64,000 nucleotides of DNA from Bartonella henselae str. Houston-1. Its GTDB lineage: Bacteria; Pseudomonadota; Alphaproteobacteria; Rhizobiales; Rhizobiaceae. Position numbers and translations under genes: made by a program. The notes beneath the pieces are model-generated. The model was not told the DNA's origin. It made no database searches and worked only from the letters and a program-made list of their open reading frames with translations. Of the stretch, positions 48,515 through 57,670 are shown in pieces; within the stretch, counting starts at the first letter, position 1, and each line of letters begins with the position of its first letter. Location: assembly GCF_000046705.1 (NCBI RefSeq), contig NC_005956.1, positions 372,001 through 436,000 on the forward strand. The letters are read 5' to 3'.

Positions 48515-49132
48515 ATGAGTTATTTGCCAAAAGATAGACTTAAAATAGCACGTAAAAATGCTGGGTATGCAACACCGAGCGAGGCTGCGCGCGCTATATC
48601 AGCTCTTAATCAAAATACTCTAATTAGTCATGAAAATGGAAATCGTCCTGTTTCTCGACAAAAAGCCGAACTCTATGGACAAGTATTTAACGTCGATCCG
48701 GGATGGATTTTATATGGTGAATCTCCTCAAGAAAATCCTAGTCTTAATATAAGTATTCCTCTTATTTCATGGATTAGTGCTGGAGAGTTAAGCGGGCAAG
48801 ATGGGATAATGGATTTTTCAGATTATCCTATGACAGAAGCTGTTAATCTTCCTGCCGGTGAATGGATTGCATTGCGTGTGGATGGTGCGTCCATGAATAA
48901 AATTAGTCCTCCAGATTCCATAATACTTGTAAATATGCGAGACAAAAAGCTTGTACCTAATGCCTGCTATGTAATTGCAGATGAAACTGGGCAAGCTACA
49001 TATAAGCGATATAGACCAAATGATAATCCTCCTTTTCAGCCTGCTTCGTACGATAAAACAATAAAAGCTCCAAAACTTGAAGGTGCCATTTCTATAATAG
49101 GTCGTGTACGACGCACTATTCTTGACATGTAA
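48515..49132 (+). CDS. cI: CI-like prophage repressor with S24 peptidase domain
   Basis: 205 residues from MSYLPKDRLKIARKNAGYAT; an ATG at 48,488 would add nine residues and is possible. N-terminal XRE helix-turn-helix (residues 8-65), then LexA-like domain with the Ala89-Gly90 cleavage pair (WISAGEL), Ser126 (VDGASMNK) and Lys164 (ATYKRY). Such repressors keep the lysogenic state and are inactivated by RecA-stimulated self-cleavage. It is the probable ultimate target of the antirepressors, though this is not shown. Confidence 0.88.
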   Translation: MSYLPKDRLKIARKNAGYATPSEAARAISALNQNTLISHENGNRPVSRQKAELYGQVFNVDPGWILYGESPQENPSLNISIPLISWISAGELSGQDGIMDFSDYPMTEAVNLPAGEWIALRVDGASMNKISPPDSIILVNMRDKKLVPNACYVIADETGQATYKRYRPNDNPPFQPASYDKTIKAPKLEGAISIIGRVRRTILDM

Positions 49133-49276
49133 GTACAATTAAGATTCTCTATTTAAGTTATCAATTAGATGCCATCAGCAAGTCATAGCAGATTATTGAT
49201 TCTACAATAAACTGCATGCTTATTGATTCTTAAATTAGTCGATGATTCGTCATTTTTTATTTTTTTTGAAAAAAAT

Positions 49277-49319
49277 AGTACATTTTGTACTTGACTGTAT
49301 TTCATTCATATTGTACTAA
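49277..49319 (+). promoter_or_regulatory. Rightward early promoter with CI-type operators
   Basis: Perfect operator AGTACA-TTT-TGTACT at 49,277-49,291, promoter TTGACT 49,291-49,296 and TACTAA 49,314-49,319 (17-base spacer), with a half-site TTGTACT over the -10. It should drive genes 49,374-53,736 and be repressed by the CI-like protein. Confidence 0.72.
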
Positions 49320-49373
49320 TATATCCATAAATTAACACAAACAATTGCCAAGGGGCGTTAGGGAGGGGAAATC

Positions 49374-49748
49374 ATGGAAAAGCCAATTCTTATTCATTCC
49401 GATGAAATTTTATTAGTTGTGTATGATGATGATCAACACATTGGTCAGTCAGGACCACTTGATGCAAGCCAAGTTCAAGCAATTATTGATGAGGCAGAGG
49501 ATGCAACACAAATTCTTCGCGTGAATCCTTCTGAGAAGAGTTGTGAAGATATCTCTGAAGAGATCGCAGAAGCATATGTAGAAGAAAATATTGAACGCCT
49601 CGATGCGGATAGTGAAGTCCATTACTTTATACGTGAAAGTGATGCCTACAATAGACTTTTAGATGATTTAGCAAAAGAAAAATATAATGATGAGATTTAC
49701 GGTACTTATGAAGAGCAAAATAAATTGCGTCTTAGTGATGTCATTTAA
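49374..49748 (+). CDS. Acidic phage protein of unknown function
   Basis: 124 residues, very acidic (MEKPILIHSDEILLVVYDDD, DAEDATQIL-like, SCEDISEEIAEAYVEENIER). First gene behind the rightward early promoter with a GGAGGGG site. No family recognised. Small acidic first early proteins often interfere with host proteins or mimic DNA, but nothing in the sequence shows this directly. Confidence 0.6.
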   Translation: MEKPILIHSDEILLVVYDDDQHIGQSGPLDASQVQAIIDEAEDATQILRVNPSEKSCEDISEEIAEAYVEENIERLDADSEVHYFIRESDAYNRLLDDLAKEKYNDEIYGTYEEQNKLRLSDVI

Positions 49749-49812
49749 ATTCTAAGGGCGCGTGTAAAAGCGCCTTCTTTAATCTATCAATCCCATCAAT
49801 ATGAGGTCCGTA

Positions 49813-50205
49813 ATGGAAAAGCTTATTGCTATTCAACAAAATACAATCAAACAGGAAACTGTTCAAACTATGTCTAGCCGTGAAATTGCAGAGTTATGCG
49901 GTAAAAGACATGGCCATGTAATGCGAGATATTCGTAAACTATTTAGCGAACTTAAAATCGACCTGAGTAATTTTGCTGGATTATACAAAGATTCAACAGG
50001 TCGTACTCTTCCTTGTTACCATCTTCCTAAACGTGAAGCTCTTATTGTCATTTTAGGTTACAACACTGTATTACGCGCAAAAATCATAGATTATTGGAAA
50101 AAATTAGAAGAGCAAGCAGCTAATCCTCAAATCGATTTTTCAAGCCCTGAAATACGAGCAGCTATCATGATGCATCTTAAAAATAAAATTAAACAGACTG
50201 CATAG
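49813..50205 (+). CDS. rha: Rha-family phage regulatory protein
   Basis: 130 residues from MEKLIAIQQNTIKQETVQTM with GAGG five bases upstream. Rha domain: SSREIAELCGKRHGHVMRDI, LSNFAGLYKDSTGRTLPCYH, LPKREALIVILGYNTVLRAK. The ending NPQIDFSSPEIRAAIMMHLKN resembles the linker of the AntA proteins. It has no C4 leader and no palindrome, in contrast to the other Rha-type gene at 13,898. Confidence 0.85.
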   Translation: MEKLIAIQQNTIKQETVQTMSSREIAELCGKRHGHVMRDIRKLFSELKIDLSNFAGLYKDSTGRTLPCYHLPKREALIVILGYNTVLRAKIIDYWKKLEEQAANPQIDFSSPEIRAAIMMHLKNKIKQTA

Positions 50206-50214
50206 GAGTTCATC

Positions 50215-50974
50215 ATGAACACTCTCATAGAGATTAAAGAACAAGTCATTGGTCAGGATATTGTTCAAACTGTTAATGCACGTGATCTACACGCATTCTT
50301 AGAGGCAAAACGTGATTTTTCCAATTGGATTAAAGATCGTATTAGCAAATACAATTTTATAGAAGGACAAGATTTTATAAAAACACAAGATTTGCGCTCG
50401 CCAAATTTGGCGAACGCAAAATCTAGGGCTGTTATGGCAATTAATTATTATCTCACACTCGATAGAGCAAAAGAACTTTCTATGCTTGAGAACAATCAGA
50501 AAGGGAGAGAAGCACGTTTATACTTTATCGAATGTGAAAAGCGTGTAAAGCAAGCAATAACACCACAAATCGACTATTCAAGTCCAAAAGCTATGATTGG
50601 CTTTTTGAATTACCTACAAGGTCAAATAGATCAAAAAGACACCATCATTGAAGATTTAACACCAAAAGCCATTGGCTCTTGAAAGCTTACAGCGCCATGA
50701 TGGGCTCTTCGGTCTTACAGAAGCTGCTAAAATACTCGAGATGCAACCAAAACAATTCATTCAATTTTTACAGCAAAAAGGTTGGGTTTACAGACGTGCA
50801 GCAGGTGGAAATTTGCTTCCGTATCAAGACAAAATCCAAAAGCAACTGATGGATTGTCCAACCATCACGCTTCAAACCGCAAGTGGAATAGAAAAAGTCA
50901 TTCCTTGCGCAAAAATCACCACAAAAGGCATTGGTGTGTTGTCTGAAGAAATCAAAAAACAAAGCATGCATTAA
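50215..50974 (+). pseudogene. ant: Early AntA-KilAC antirepressor split by a frameshift
   Basis: The first frame (50,215-50,682) encodes the AntA domain and linker and ends TPKAIGS. The second frame (50,672-50,974) continues LESLQRHDGLFGLTEAAKIL to the KilAC end. Compared with APKAEALEGLKRSDGLFGL in the full-length genes, one base is extra or missing near 50,672. It has no C4 leader: it follows the Rha gene by nine bases and its Shine-Dalgarno is free. It carries a 30-base inverted repeat. It may be dead, or make two separate polypeptides, or use frameshifting. Confidence 0.75.
50391..50420 (+). repeat. Private inverted repeat in the early antirepressor
   Basis: Arms of 15 bases, TTTGCGCTCGCCAAA and its complement with one mismatch; longest of the set. 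Confidence 0.88.
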
Positions 50975-50986
50975 AAGGCAATAAGC

Positions 50987-51370
50987 ATGGAAAAGAAATA
51001 CGAACTGACTGATGAAACCACCGATATTGTAAGTTGCCATACATTGTACCGCATTCGTGCTTTAAGAGATTTTGATGATGTTAAGGCTGGCGACCTTGGG
51101 GGCTTTATAGAAAATGAAAGCAATCTCTCTCATGATGGCAATTGCTGGGTCTATGATAATGCTTGTGTTACTTGGGGTTCAAAAATTTATGACAATGCAA
51201 AAATTTATAATAACGCCCGAGTATATGGTGGTGGTCGCATTTTTGAAAACGCACAGATTTACGGAAATGCAATTGTTTATCCCAATGCAAGAATTTATGG
51301 CGACGCAAAAATTTACGGAGATTCAGAGATCTGCGGAGAAAGTCGTATCACAACAAACGAGAAAAAATAA
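50987..51370 (+). CDS. Phage protein with hexapeptide-like repeats
   Basis: 127 residues. N-terminal region (YELTDETTDIVSCHTLYRIR, KAGDLGGFIENESNLSHDGN) followed by at least ten short repeats of the YDNAxV/YGDAKI type (KIYDNAKIYNNARVYGGGRI, ENAQIYGNAIVYPNARIYGD). Such repeats form a left-handed beta helix. Proteins of this layout are common in early regions of prophages, with unknown role. Confidence 0.75.
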   Translation: MEKKYELTDETTDIVSCHTLYRIRALRDFDDVKAGDLGGFIENESNLSHDGNCWVYDNACVTWGSKIYDNAKIYNNARVYGGGRIFENAQIYGNAIVYPNARIYGDAKIYGDSEICGESRITTNEKK

Positions 51371-51373
51371 ATC

Positions 51374-51739
51374 ATGTATAAATATGAAATTAAACCTACC
51401 TTATGTGCACAGTTAGTTGTGAGAAATACTCACAATCTAGGTGAACTTTGTATCACTATCTCTGGGTATAAAGACGAGCCTTATGTAGATACCATAATTT
51501 CTGAAGACATAATGCATGATTTTTTAGGTGAGGATAATTTTAAAACAATGATGTCATCAAATGGCTTATTGGGATTTACATATTCATATGAATGCATAGC
51601 ATTTATGTGTACTGGATTTAAAATGGTCCCCCCCTATGCTAACAAAATCCTTATTTCACTTATGTATCATAACTTACGCGCACATACAGCAATATTACAA
51701 ACTGATGACATCATACAGCCTATAAAATCCAAACTCTAA
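51374..51739 (+). CDS. Phage protein of unknown function
   Basis: 121 residues: YKYEIKPTLCAQLVVRNTHN, GELCITISGYKDEPYVDTII, FKMVPPYANKILISLMYHNL. No family recognised. Three bases after the repeat protein, so probably cotranscribed. Confidence 0.55.
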   Translation: MYKYEIKPTLCAQLVVRNTHNLGELCITISGYKDEPYVDTIISEDIMHDFLGEDNFKTMMSSNGLLGFTYSYECIAFMCTGFKMVPPYANKILISLMYHNLRAHTAILQTDDIIQPIKSKL

Positions 51740-51811
51740 CAACCAAACCAACTTTTAACAGATGCGTGATTCACGCCACGGGGGAATTGCGCTTCAATGG
51801 AGGAAATCAAG

Positions 51812-52591
51812 ATGAGTGAACTCAGTATCACGCAAACTGAATTAGTGGAAAAAACAAAAGATTGTGCAATCAAAGCAACGGCTATGGATCGCATTTTAAC
51901 CAGAGCTTTAGAAAACGATGTCGATATGGACCGTCTCGAGCGTCTGATCGCATTGCGGGAAAAGGAAATAGAACGACAAAACTATCAAAGCTTTGTTGCT
52001 GACCTTTCCGCTATGCAAAGGGAATATCAAAAAATACAAAAAAACGCTACAAATACCCATACCAATAGCCAATATGCTACGCTTGATCAGTACATTGATG
52101 CCATCAAGGAGACCCTTTCAAAATACCACTTTGCTTTGTTTTCTCGTATCAAGGAACAGAGTTCAGACAGCATAAGCGTAGAAATGACTTTGACGCATCC
52201 GTCTGGAAATAAAATAGCAACAGAAGGAAAATTTCCTCATGATACGAAAGGATGTAAATCAAACATACAAGCGGTTGGCTCTGCTATCACCTATGCACGC
52301 AGATATCTGTTAGGCATGCTTCTTAATGTTGTGAGTGCAGATGATGATACGGATGGGAACGTGCCTCTCACAAGTGCATTTCCGCAGCAGATCAGTGAGA
52401 TCAGAACACTCATGGCACAAACCCAAACAGAAGAAACCAAGATACTTGCTTATGCCAAAGTCAACAATCTTGCCGATATGTCTGATGGACAGGCTCAAAC
52501 GGTATTGCATCTTTTGAAAGATAAACGAAACAAACAAATAGCAAAAGCAGAGCAATCTCTCTCACAACAAGAACAGCAAACGGCGGTGTAA
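51812..52591 (+). CDS. erf: ERF-family single-strand annealing recombinase
   Basis: 259 residues from MSELSITQTELVEKTKD with GGAGG seven bases upstream. ERF-family core: EIERQNYQSFVADLSAMQRE, YATLDQYIDAIKETLSKYHF, VEMTLTHPSGNKIATEG, then GSAITYARRYLLGMLLNVVS. It anneals homologous ssDNA and works with the exonuclease gene directly downstream. Confidence 0.9.
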   Translation: MSELSITQTELVEKTKDCAIKATAMDRILTRALENDVDMDRLERLIALREKEIERQNYQSFVADLSAMQREYQKIQKNATNTHTNSQYATLDQYIDAIKETLSKYHFALFSRIKEQSSDSISVEMTLTHPSGNKIATEGKFPHDTKGCKSNIQAVGSAITYARRYLLGMLLNVVSADDDTDGNVPLTSAFPQQISEIRTLMAQTQTEETKILAYAKVNNLADMSDGQAQTVLHLLKDKRNKQIAKAEQSLSQQEQQTAV

Positions 52592-52592
52592 C

Positions 52593-53216
52593 ATGGAGCA
52601 AAGAACAGCAGAGTGGTTTCAAGCAAGATTAGGCAAAGTCACTGCTTCAAACATTTACAATGTGCTCAGTAAAACAGCCAAAGGAACACCTACTAGCAAA
52701 TATGAGGAGTACAAAATCAAACTCATGACAGAGCGATTAACAGAGGAAATAAGCCAATCTTATCTAACACCAGCTATGCAATGGGGCATTGAGCATGAAG
52801 AGGATGCACTAAAAGAATATGCCATCATTTATGACACAGAGGTCATAAAATGTGGTTTCATTCAACATCCCACCATAGAAATGGCTGGAGCAAGCCCTGA
52901 TGGATTGATTGGGGAGGAGGGTTTAGTTGAAGTCAAATGCCCACACTCCACCAAGCATCTACGCTTTTATATGGATGGCACTATCAAGCCTGAATATAAG
53001 GCACAAATGCAATTCCAAATGGCATGTACAGGACGTCAATGGTGTGATTTTGTCAGCTATGATCCGCATTTTGTAGGCAGATCCCTTCGTTTGCGCATGA
53101 AAATTAAACGTATCCACCGTGATGAGAAACAAATTGAACAGATCAATCAAGCAGTTGAGATATTCTTAGAGGAAATAGAGCAAGAGATGAAACACAGCCA
53201 AAGGAACACCTACTAG
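52593..53216 (+). CDS. exo: YqaJ/lambda-type exonuclease, 3' end altered by duplication
   Basis: 207 residues: RTAEWFQARLGKVTASNIYN, PAMQWGIEHEEDALKEYAII, GASPDGLIGEEGLVEVKCPH with the Asp-(x)-Glu-x-Lys nuclease residues, and KAQMQFQMACTGRQWCDFVS. It resects DNA for the ERF protein. The end KHSQRNTY is created by the tandem duplication (junction at 53,194/53,195); the original end QEMKQILTQAA is kept by the second copy. The catalytic core remains complete, so activity is likely retained. Confidence 0.88.
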   Translation: MEQRTAEWFQARLGKVTASNIYNVLSKTAKGTPTSKYEEYKIKLMTERLTEEISQSYLTPAMQWGIEHEEDALKEYAIIYDTEVIKCGFIQHPTIEMAGASPDGLIGEEGLVEVKCPHSTKHLRFYMDGTIKPEYKAQMQFQMACTGRQWCDFVSYDPHFVGRSLRLRMKIKRIHRDEKQIEQINQAVEIFLEEIEQEMKHSQRNTY

Positions 53217-53714
53217 CAAATATGAGGAGTACAAAATCAAACTCATGACAGAGCGATTAACAGAGGAAATAAGCCAATCTTATCTAACACCAGCTATGCA
53301 ATGGGGCATTGAGCATGAAGAGGATGCACTAAAAGAATATGCCATCATTTATGACACAGAGGTCATAAAATGTGGTTTCATTCAACATCCCACCATAGAA
53401 ATGGCTGGAGCAAGCCCTGATGGATTGATTGGGGAGGAGGGTTTAGTTGAAGTCAAATGCCCACACTCCACCAAGCATCTACGCTTTTATATGGATGGCA
53501 CTATCAAGCCTGAATATAAGGCACAAATGCAATTCCAAATGGCATGTACAGGACGTCAATGGTGTGATTTTGTCAGCTATGATCCGCATTTTGTAGGCAG
53601 ATCCCTTCGTTTGCGCATGAAAATTAAACGTATCCACCGTGATGAGAAACAAATTGAACAGATCAATCAAGCAGTTGAGATATTCTTAGAGGAAATAGAG
53701 CAAGAGATGAAACA
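52675..53714 (+). repeat. Direct tandem duplication, 2 x 520 bases, in the exonuclease gene
   Basis: Bases 52,675-53,194 and 53,195-53,714 look identical. The junction shows short homology (AACA/ACAG). 520 is not a multiple of three, so the frame is broken at the junction. Confidence 0.9.
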
Positions 53715-53736
53715 GATCTTGACACAAGCCGCTTGA
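53245..53736 (+). pseudogene. Second, 5'-truncated copy of the exonuclease
   Basis: 163 codons from MTERLTEEISQSYLTPAMQW to the original C-terminus EEIEQEMKQILTQAA. It lacks the first 44 residues, including the SR-like start of the active-site region (EWFQARLGK). It could be translated from the internal ATG but has no evident Shine-Dalgarno. Confidence 0.75.
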
Positions 53737-53742
53737 CGTTAT

Positions 53743-53770
53743 GGGGGTGCTCTCTCCTCCCAGCACCCCC
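53743..53770 (+). terminator. GGGGGTGCT/AGCACCCCC hairpin after the exonuclease
   Basis: Nine-base perfect stem with a ten-base loop; no T-run. Probably the end of the early operon. Confidence 0.65.
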
Positions 53771-53808
53771 ACCCATTTACATAACATAAAAAATAGAAAG
53801 GTAATGAG

Positions 53809-54012
53809 ATGATATTTGATGATGGGGATAGATATGTAACAACCCGTGAATGTGCACAGCTTTTTAGCGTATCAACCACAACGATTCGCAATTGGGTGCT
53901 TCAAGGGGTATTTCCAAAGCCATACAAGCTTGGAAGAGCAGTAAGATGGAGAAAGAAAGAGATCTTAGCCTTTACTCCAGAGAAAAATACGGAGCAAATA
54001 AGAACAAATTAG
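53809..54012 (+). CDS. xis: AlpA/MerR-type excisionase
   Basis: 67 residues: YVTTRECAQLFSVSTTTIRN, WVLQGVFPKPYKLGRAVRWR, KKEILAF. This is the winged-helix DNA-binding domain of AlpA/excisionase proteins. Its place next to the likely attachment site supports a role in prophage excision. Confidence 0.82.
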   Translation: MIFDDGDRYVTTRECAQLFSVSTTTIRNWVLQGVFPKPYKLGRAVRWRKKEILAFTPEKNTEQIRTN

Positions 54013-54112
54013 GTAAAATTGTATAAACCACAAGAGGTGGACTAAAAGGTGGTCTAAAAACAGCGAATTAAAGAGAGAATCTATATATTTCAATATGTTA
54101 AACACAAGAAAG

Positions 54113-54188
<76 letters not shown>

Positions 54189-54587
54189 ATGTTTTACAAA
54201 ATACATGAATGTATGCGGTTATAACATTAAAATTTTCTCTGTCCAGCTATCAAAAAAAAAATAATTAATTTTTTATAATTTTATTTCCATATTATGGGTA
54301 GTTATAGTTGTTCTTTCCATAAAATAAACTTGATAGAGATAGTATGATGCGTTAATGTTTTGCTATCAGAATGCTGTCTTATCGTAGTGAAACACGATAA
54401 AATCTTTTAAAGAGACAATTTAAGGGCATGATTAAGAGAAATATTTTTCACAAGGTTTCCGTTTATCTTAAACTTACGAAATAAATAGAAACTGTTTTTG
54501 ATCTTTGTCTAAAGAGACTATTGGTATAGTCTTTATAAGAACTCGTTTTTCTTTAAAGGAAGGCAAGTCAGCTAAAAGGGGAGAATA
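54189..54587. other. Intergenic region upstream of serC
   Basis: No gene seen. A perfect hairpin AGACTAT-TGGT-ATAGTCT (54,515-54,532) lies 55 bases before serC. A serC leader RNA is known in alphaproteobacteria; whether this is one cannot be decided by eye. Confidence 0.4.
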
Positions 54588-55751
54588 ATGATAATGTTAG
54601 AAAAACCAACTTGTCGTCCAAATAATCCTAATTTTTCTTCTGGTCCTTGTAGCAAGCGACCTGGCTGGACTCTTGAAGTTCTTAAAAATGCATTAGTTGG
54701 GCGTTCGCATCGATCGAGAGAAGCAGCATTAAGACTTGCTGAAATCGTGGATTTAACGCGTGAGGTTCTTGAAGTACCTTCTGATTATCGTATAGGGATT
54801 GTTCCTGCTTCAGATACCGGTGCTGTTGAGATGTCTCTATGGTCTTTATTAGGTGAACGTGGTGTCGATATGGCGGCGTGGGAAAGCTTTGGTTCAGGGT
54901 GGATTACAGATGTAGTTGAGAAATTAAAACTTTCTGATGTGCGTCGTTTTGAAGCTCCTTATGGAGAACTGCCGGATTTAACACAAATGGATTTTGATCG
55001 TGATGTTGTTTTTACATGGAATGGGACAACTTCCGGTGTACGTATTCCTAACGCAGATTTCATTCCAGAGAGGCGTGCAGGATTGACAATTTGTGATGCA
55101 ACATCAGCAGCTTTTGCGCAAAATCTTGATTTTTCAAAATTAGATGTTGTTACTTTTTCATGGCAAAAAGTTTTGGGAGGTGAAGCTGCACATGGTATGT
55201 TGATTTTAAGCCCTCGTGCTGTTGAGCGGCTTGAAAGTTATGTTCCGACTTGGCCCATGCCGCAAATTTTCTGTCTGACAAAGGATGGAAAATTAAACGA
55301 AAATATTTTTAAAGGGGTAACTATCAATACACCCTCTTTGCTATGTATTGAAGATTTTCTTGATGCACTGAAGTGGGCAAAGGCACAAGGTGGTTTGCAC
55401 GCATTAATGGCGCGAGTTGAGAAAAATTTTGCGGTACTTGATGCTTTTGTTCGCAAAACACCGTGGTTAGAATATTTGGCAAAAGATCCTCAAGTGCGTT
55501 CTAATACATCTGTTTGTTTAGATATTGTCGATCCAGTGGTGACTGCTTTGGATACTGAAAAGCGCGTATCTTTTATAAAAGCAATCGTGAATCGTCTTGA
55601 TGAGGAAGAAGCCGCTTATGATATTGGTTCGTATAGAGACGCGCCTCCAGGCCTGCGGATTTGGACAGGTATAACAATTGAGGCTTCCGATCTTGAAATT
55701 TTAACATCATGGCTTGAATGGGCATTTCAGGTTGAAAAAGCTCAACTTTAG
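54588..55751 (+). CDS. serC: Phosphoserine aminotransferase
   Basis: 387 residues of the alphaproteobacterial SerC type: [40 protein letters not shown], and the PLP-binding Lys194 in [18 protein letters not shown]. It converts 3-phosphohydroxypyruvate and glutamate to phosphoserine. In many relatives serA follows; here purA is next and no serA remnant is visible. Confidence 0.95.
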   Translation: MIMLEKPTCRPNNPNFSSGPCSKRPGWTLEVLKNALVGRSHRSREAALRLAEIVDLTREVLEVPSDYRIGIVPASDTGAVEMSLWSLLGERGVDMAAWESFGSGWITDVVEKLKLSDVRRFEAPYGELPDLTQMDFDRDVVFTWNGTTSGVRIPNADFIPERRAGLTICDATSAAFAQNLDFSKLDVVTFSWQKVLGGEAAHGMLILSPRAVERLESYVPTWPMPQIFCLTKDGKLNENIFKGVTINTPSLLCIEDFLDALKWAKAQGGLHALMARVEKNFAVLDAFVRKTPWLEYLAKDPQVRSNTSVCLDIVDPVVTALDTEKRVSFIKAIVNRLDEEEAAYDIGSYRDAPPGLRIWTGITIEASDLEILTSWLEWAFQVEKAQL

Positions 55752-56139
55752 GAAATTGTAAGCGATTTTTATAGGCGTGGCTTTTTCTGCAAAAAAATAT
55801 GGAAGATTATGATAGTCTTCCCTATCTTGGTATCAGACAAATGGCTTTCAAATGTGATACAGATCGTAAAAAGATTACACAGGTGGTATAAATAATTTGT
55901 CAGGTTTGGTAAAAGCAACAGCGATAAGCTCTCTAAATTTTTCTATTTTTTACAGCAAAAATAACTAATTTAAAATGAAGATATATTTTATATCTTACTG
56001 TTGTTGTCCTTTATGATCGTAGAACTGAAGATTGCGAAAAAGCTGAAATGAAGAGTCGCGCTTTCTCTAATGTTTCGTTATAAAGAAACGTTTGTTTTTG
56101 AATGCTGGTTTTGTTTGACCAAACACGACGGAGAAAGTT
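55752..56139. other. Intergenic region serC-purA
   Basis: 388 bases without a gene. A hairpin GGAAGA...TCTTCC near 55,801-55,821 may end serC; the rest should hold the purA promoter. Confidence 0.5.
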
Positions 56140-57429
56140 ATGGCCAATGTAGTAGTTGTAGGGACGCAATGGGGCGATGAAGGCAAAGGTAAAATTGTAG
56201 ATTGGTTGTCGGAGCGGGCAGATATCATAGTTAGATATCAGGGTGGACACAATGCAGGCCATACATTGGTTGTTAATGGAGTTAATTATAAATTATCACT
56301 TTTACCGTCTGGTTTAGTTCGTGGAAAATTATCAATTATCGGTAATGGTGTTGTCGTTGACCCTCATCATTTTGTAGTAGAATTAAAAAAACTACGTGAT
56401 CAAGGTGTGAAAATTGTACCGGAAATTTTACGTATTGCTGAAAATGCTCCATTGATTCTTTCCTTACATCGCGATCTTGACGCAATTCGCGAAAGTGGTT
56501 TTTCGGGTTTAAAAATTGGTACGACAAAGCGTGGTATTGGTCCGGCTTATGAAGATAAGGTGGGGCGTCGCGCTATCCGTGTGATGGATTTGGCGGAAGC
56601 TAATACGCTTATGGCTAAGATTAAACGACTTTTGCGACATCATAATGCTTTGCGTCGTGGGATGGGCGTTGCAGAGATTGATTCTCAAGCGCTTTATGAT
56701 GAATTAATGCAAGTGGCGGATGAAATTTTACCCTTTATGGATTGTACTTGGCGTCTTTTGGATGAAAGTTATCGGATGGGTAAGCACGTTCTTTTTGAAG
56801 GTGCACAAGGTGCTTTATTAGATAATGATTTCGGGACTTATCCTTATGTGACGTCATCCAATACAGTTGCTGGGCAGGCGTGTACTGGCTCAGGTATGGG
56901 ACCTGGTGCAATTCATTATGTTTTGGGTATTGCAAAAGCTTATACAACACGTGTTGGAGAAGGGCCGTTTCCGACAGAGCAGATAAATGATATTGGCGAA
57001 TTTCTTGGAATACGTGGGCATGAATTTGGCGTTGTTACTGGTCGAAAACGTCGATGTGGCTGGTTTGACGCTGTCTTAGTCCGTCAAATGGTAACGATTT
57101 GTGGTGTTCAGGGTATAGCATTGACAAAGCTTGATGTTTTGGATGGTTTGGATGAAATTAAAGTCTGTGTTGGTTATGAACTTGATGGGAAAAGAATTGA
57201 TTATTTACCCTCTTCCATGGGAGCACAATCCCGTGTAAAGCCTATTTATGAGACATTAGAAGGTTGGAAGCAAGCAACAGCGCATGCGTTGAAGTGGGAA
57301 GATTTACCAGTACAAGCTATCAAATATATACGCTATATTGAAGAATTGATCGGTACGCAGGTGGCTTTATTATCCACGAGCCCTGAGCGTGAAGATACTA
57401 TCCTTATTACGGATCCTTTTGCAAATTAA
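56140..57429 (+). CDS. purA: Adenylosuccinate synthetase
   Basis: 429 residues, full length. GTP-binding GDEGKGK loop at residues 12-18, [23 protein letters not shown], and the C-terminal TSPERED. It makes adenylosuccinate from IMP, aspartate and GTP, the first step from IMP to AMP. Confidence 0.97.
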   Translation: MANVVVVGTQWGDEGKGKIVDWLSERADIIVRYQGGHNAGHTLVVNGVNYKLSLLPSGLVRGKLSIIGNGVVVDPHHFVVELKKLRDQGVKIVPEILRIAENAPLILSLHRDLDAIRESGFSGLKIGTTKRGIGPAYEDKVGRRAIRVMDLAEANTLMAKIKRLLRHHNALRRGMGVAEIDSQALYDELMQVADEILPFMDCTWRLLDESYRMGKHVLFEGAQGALLDNDFGTYPYVTSSNTVAGQACTGSGMGPGAIHYVLGIAKAYTTRVGEGPFPTEQINDIGEFLGIRGHEFGVVTGRKRRCGWFDAVLVRQMVTICGVQGIALTKLDVLDGLDEIKVCVGYELDGKRIDYLPSSMGAQSRVKPIYETLEGWKQATAHALKWEDLPVQAIKYIRYIEELIGTQVALLSTSPEREDTILITDPFAN

Positions 57430-57670
57430 TCATTATTTTTAGATTTCCGTATAGTTTTTCGGTTTTTTCTATGTTTCTCTAAGAAGAGAGACTTAAGAAT
57501 GAAGGAGAAAAAGCTGCAAAAGAGCATTGTTTATTTTTCATATTCATTTTAAACTATTCCAATAGTTGTATCAATATTAAGTGATCATCAATTTAGACAG
57601 CTAAAATAAAAGCGTTTTTAGCTTTACGGCTGGGGTTTCTTTCCTCAGTTTGAGGAAGATTATAGAACAT

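Noticed and set aside
1080..50420. Palindromes as a mobile palindromic element like the Rickettsia RPE family
   Set aside because: The palindromes have unrelated arm sequences and nearly constant position and length, unlike copies of one mobile element.
56735..56950. Minus-strand frame within purA
   Set aside because: Shadow of a full-length, highly conserved enzyme gene.
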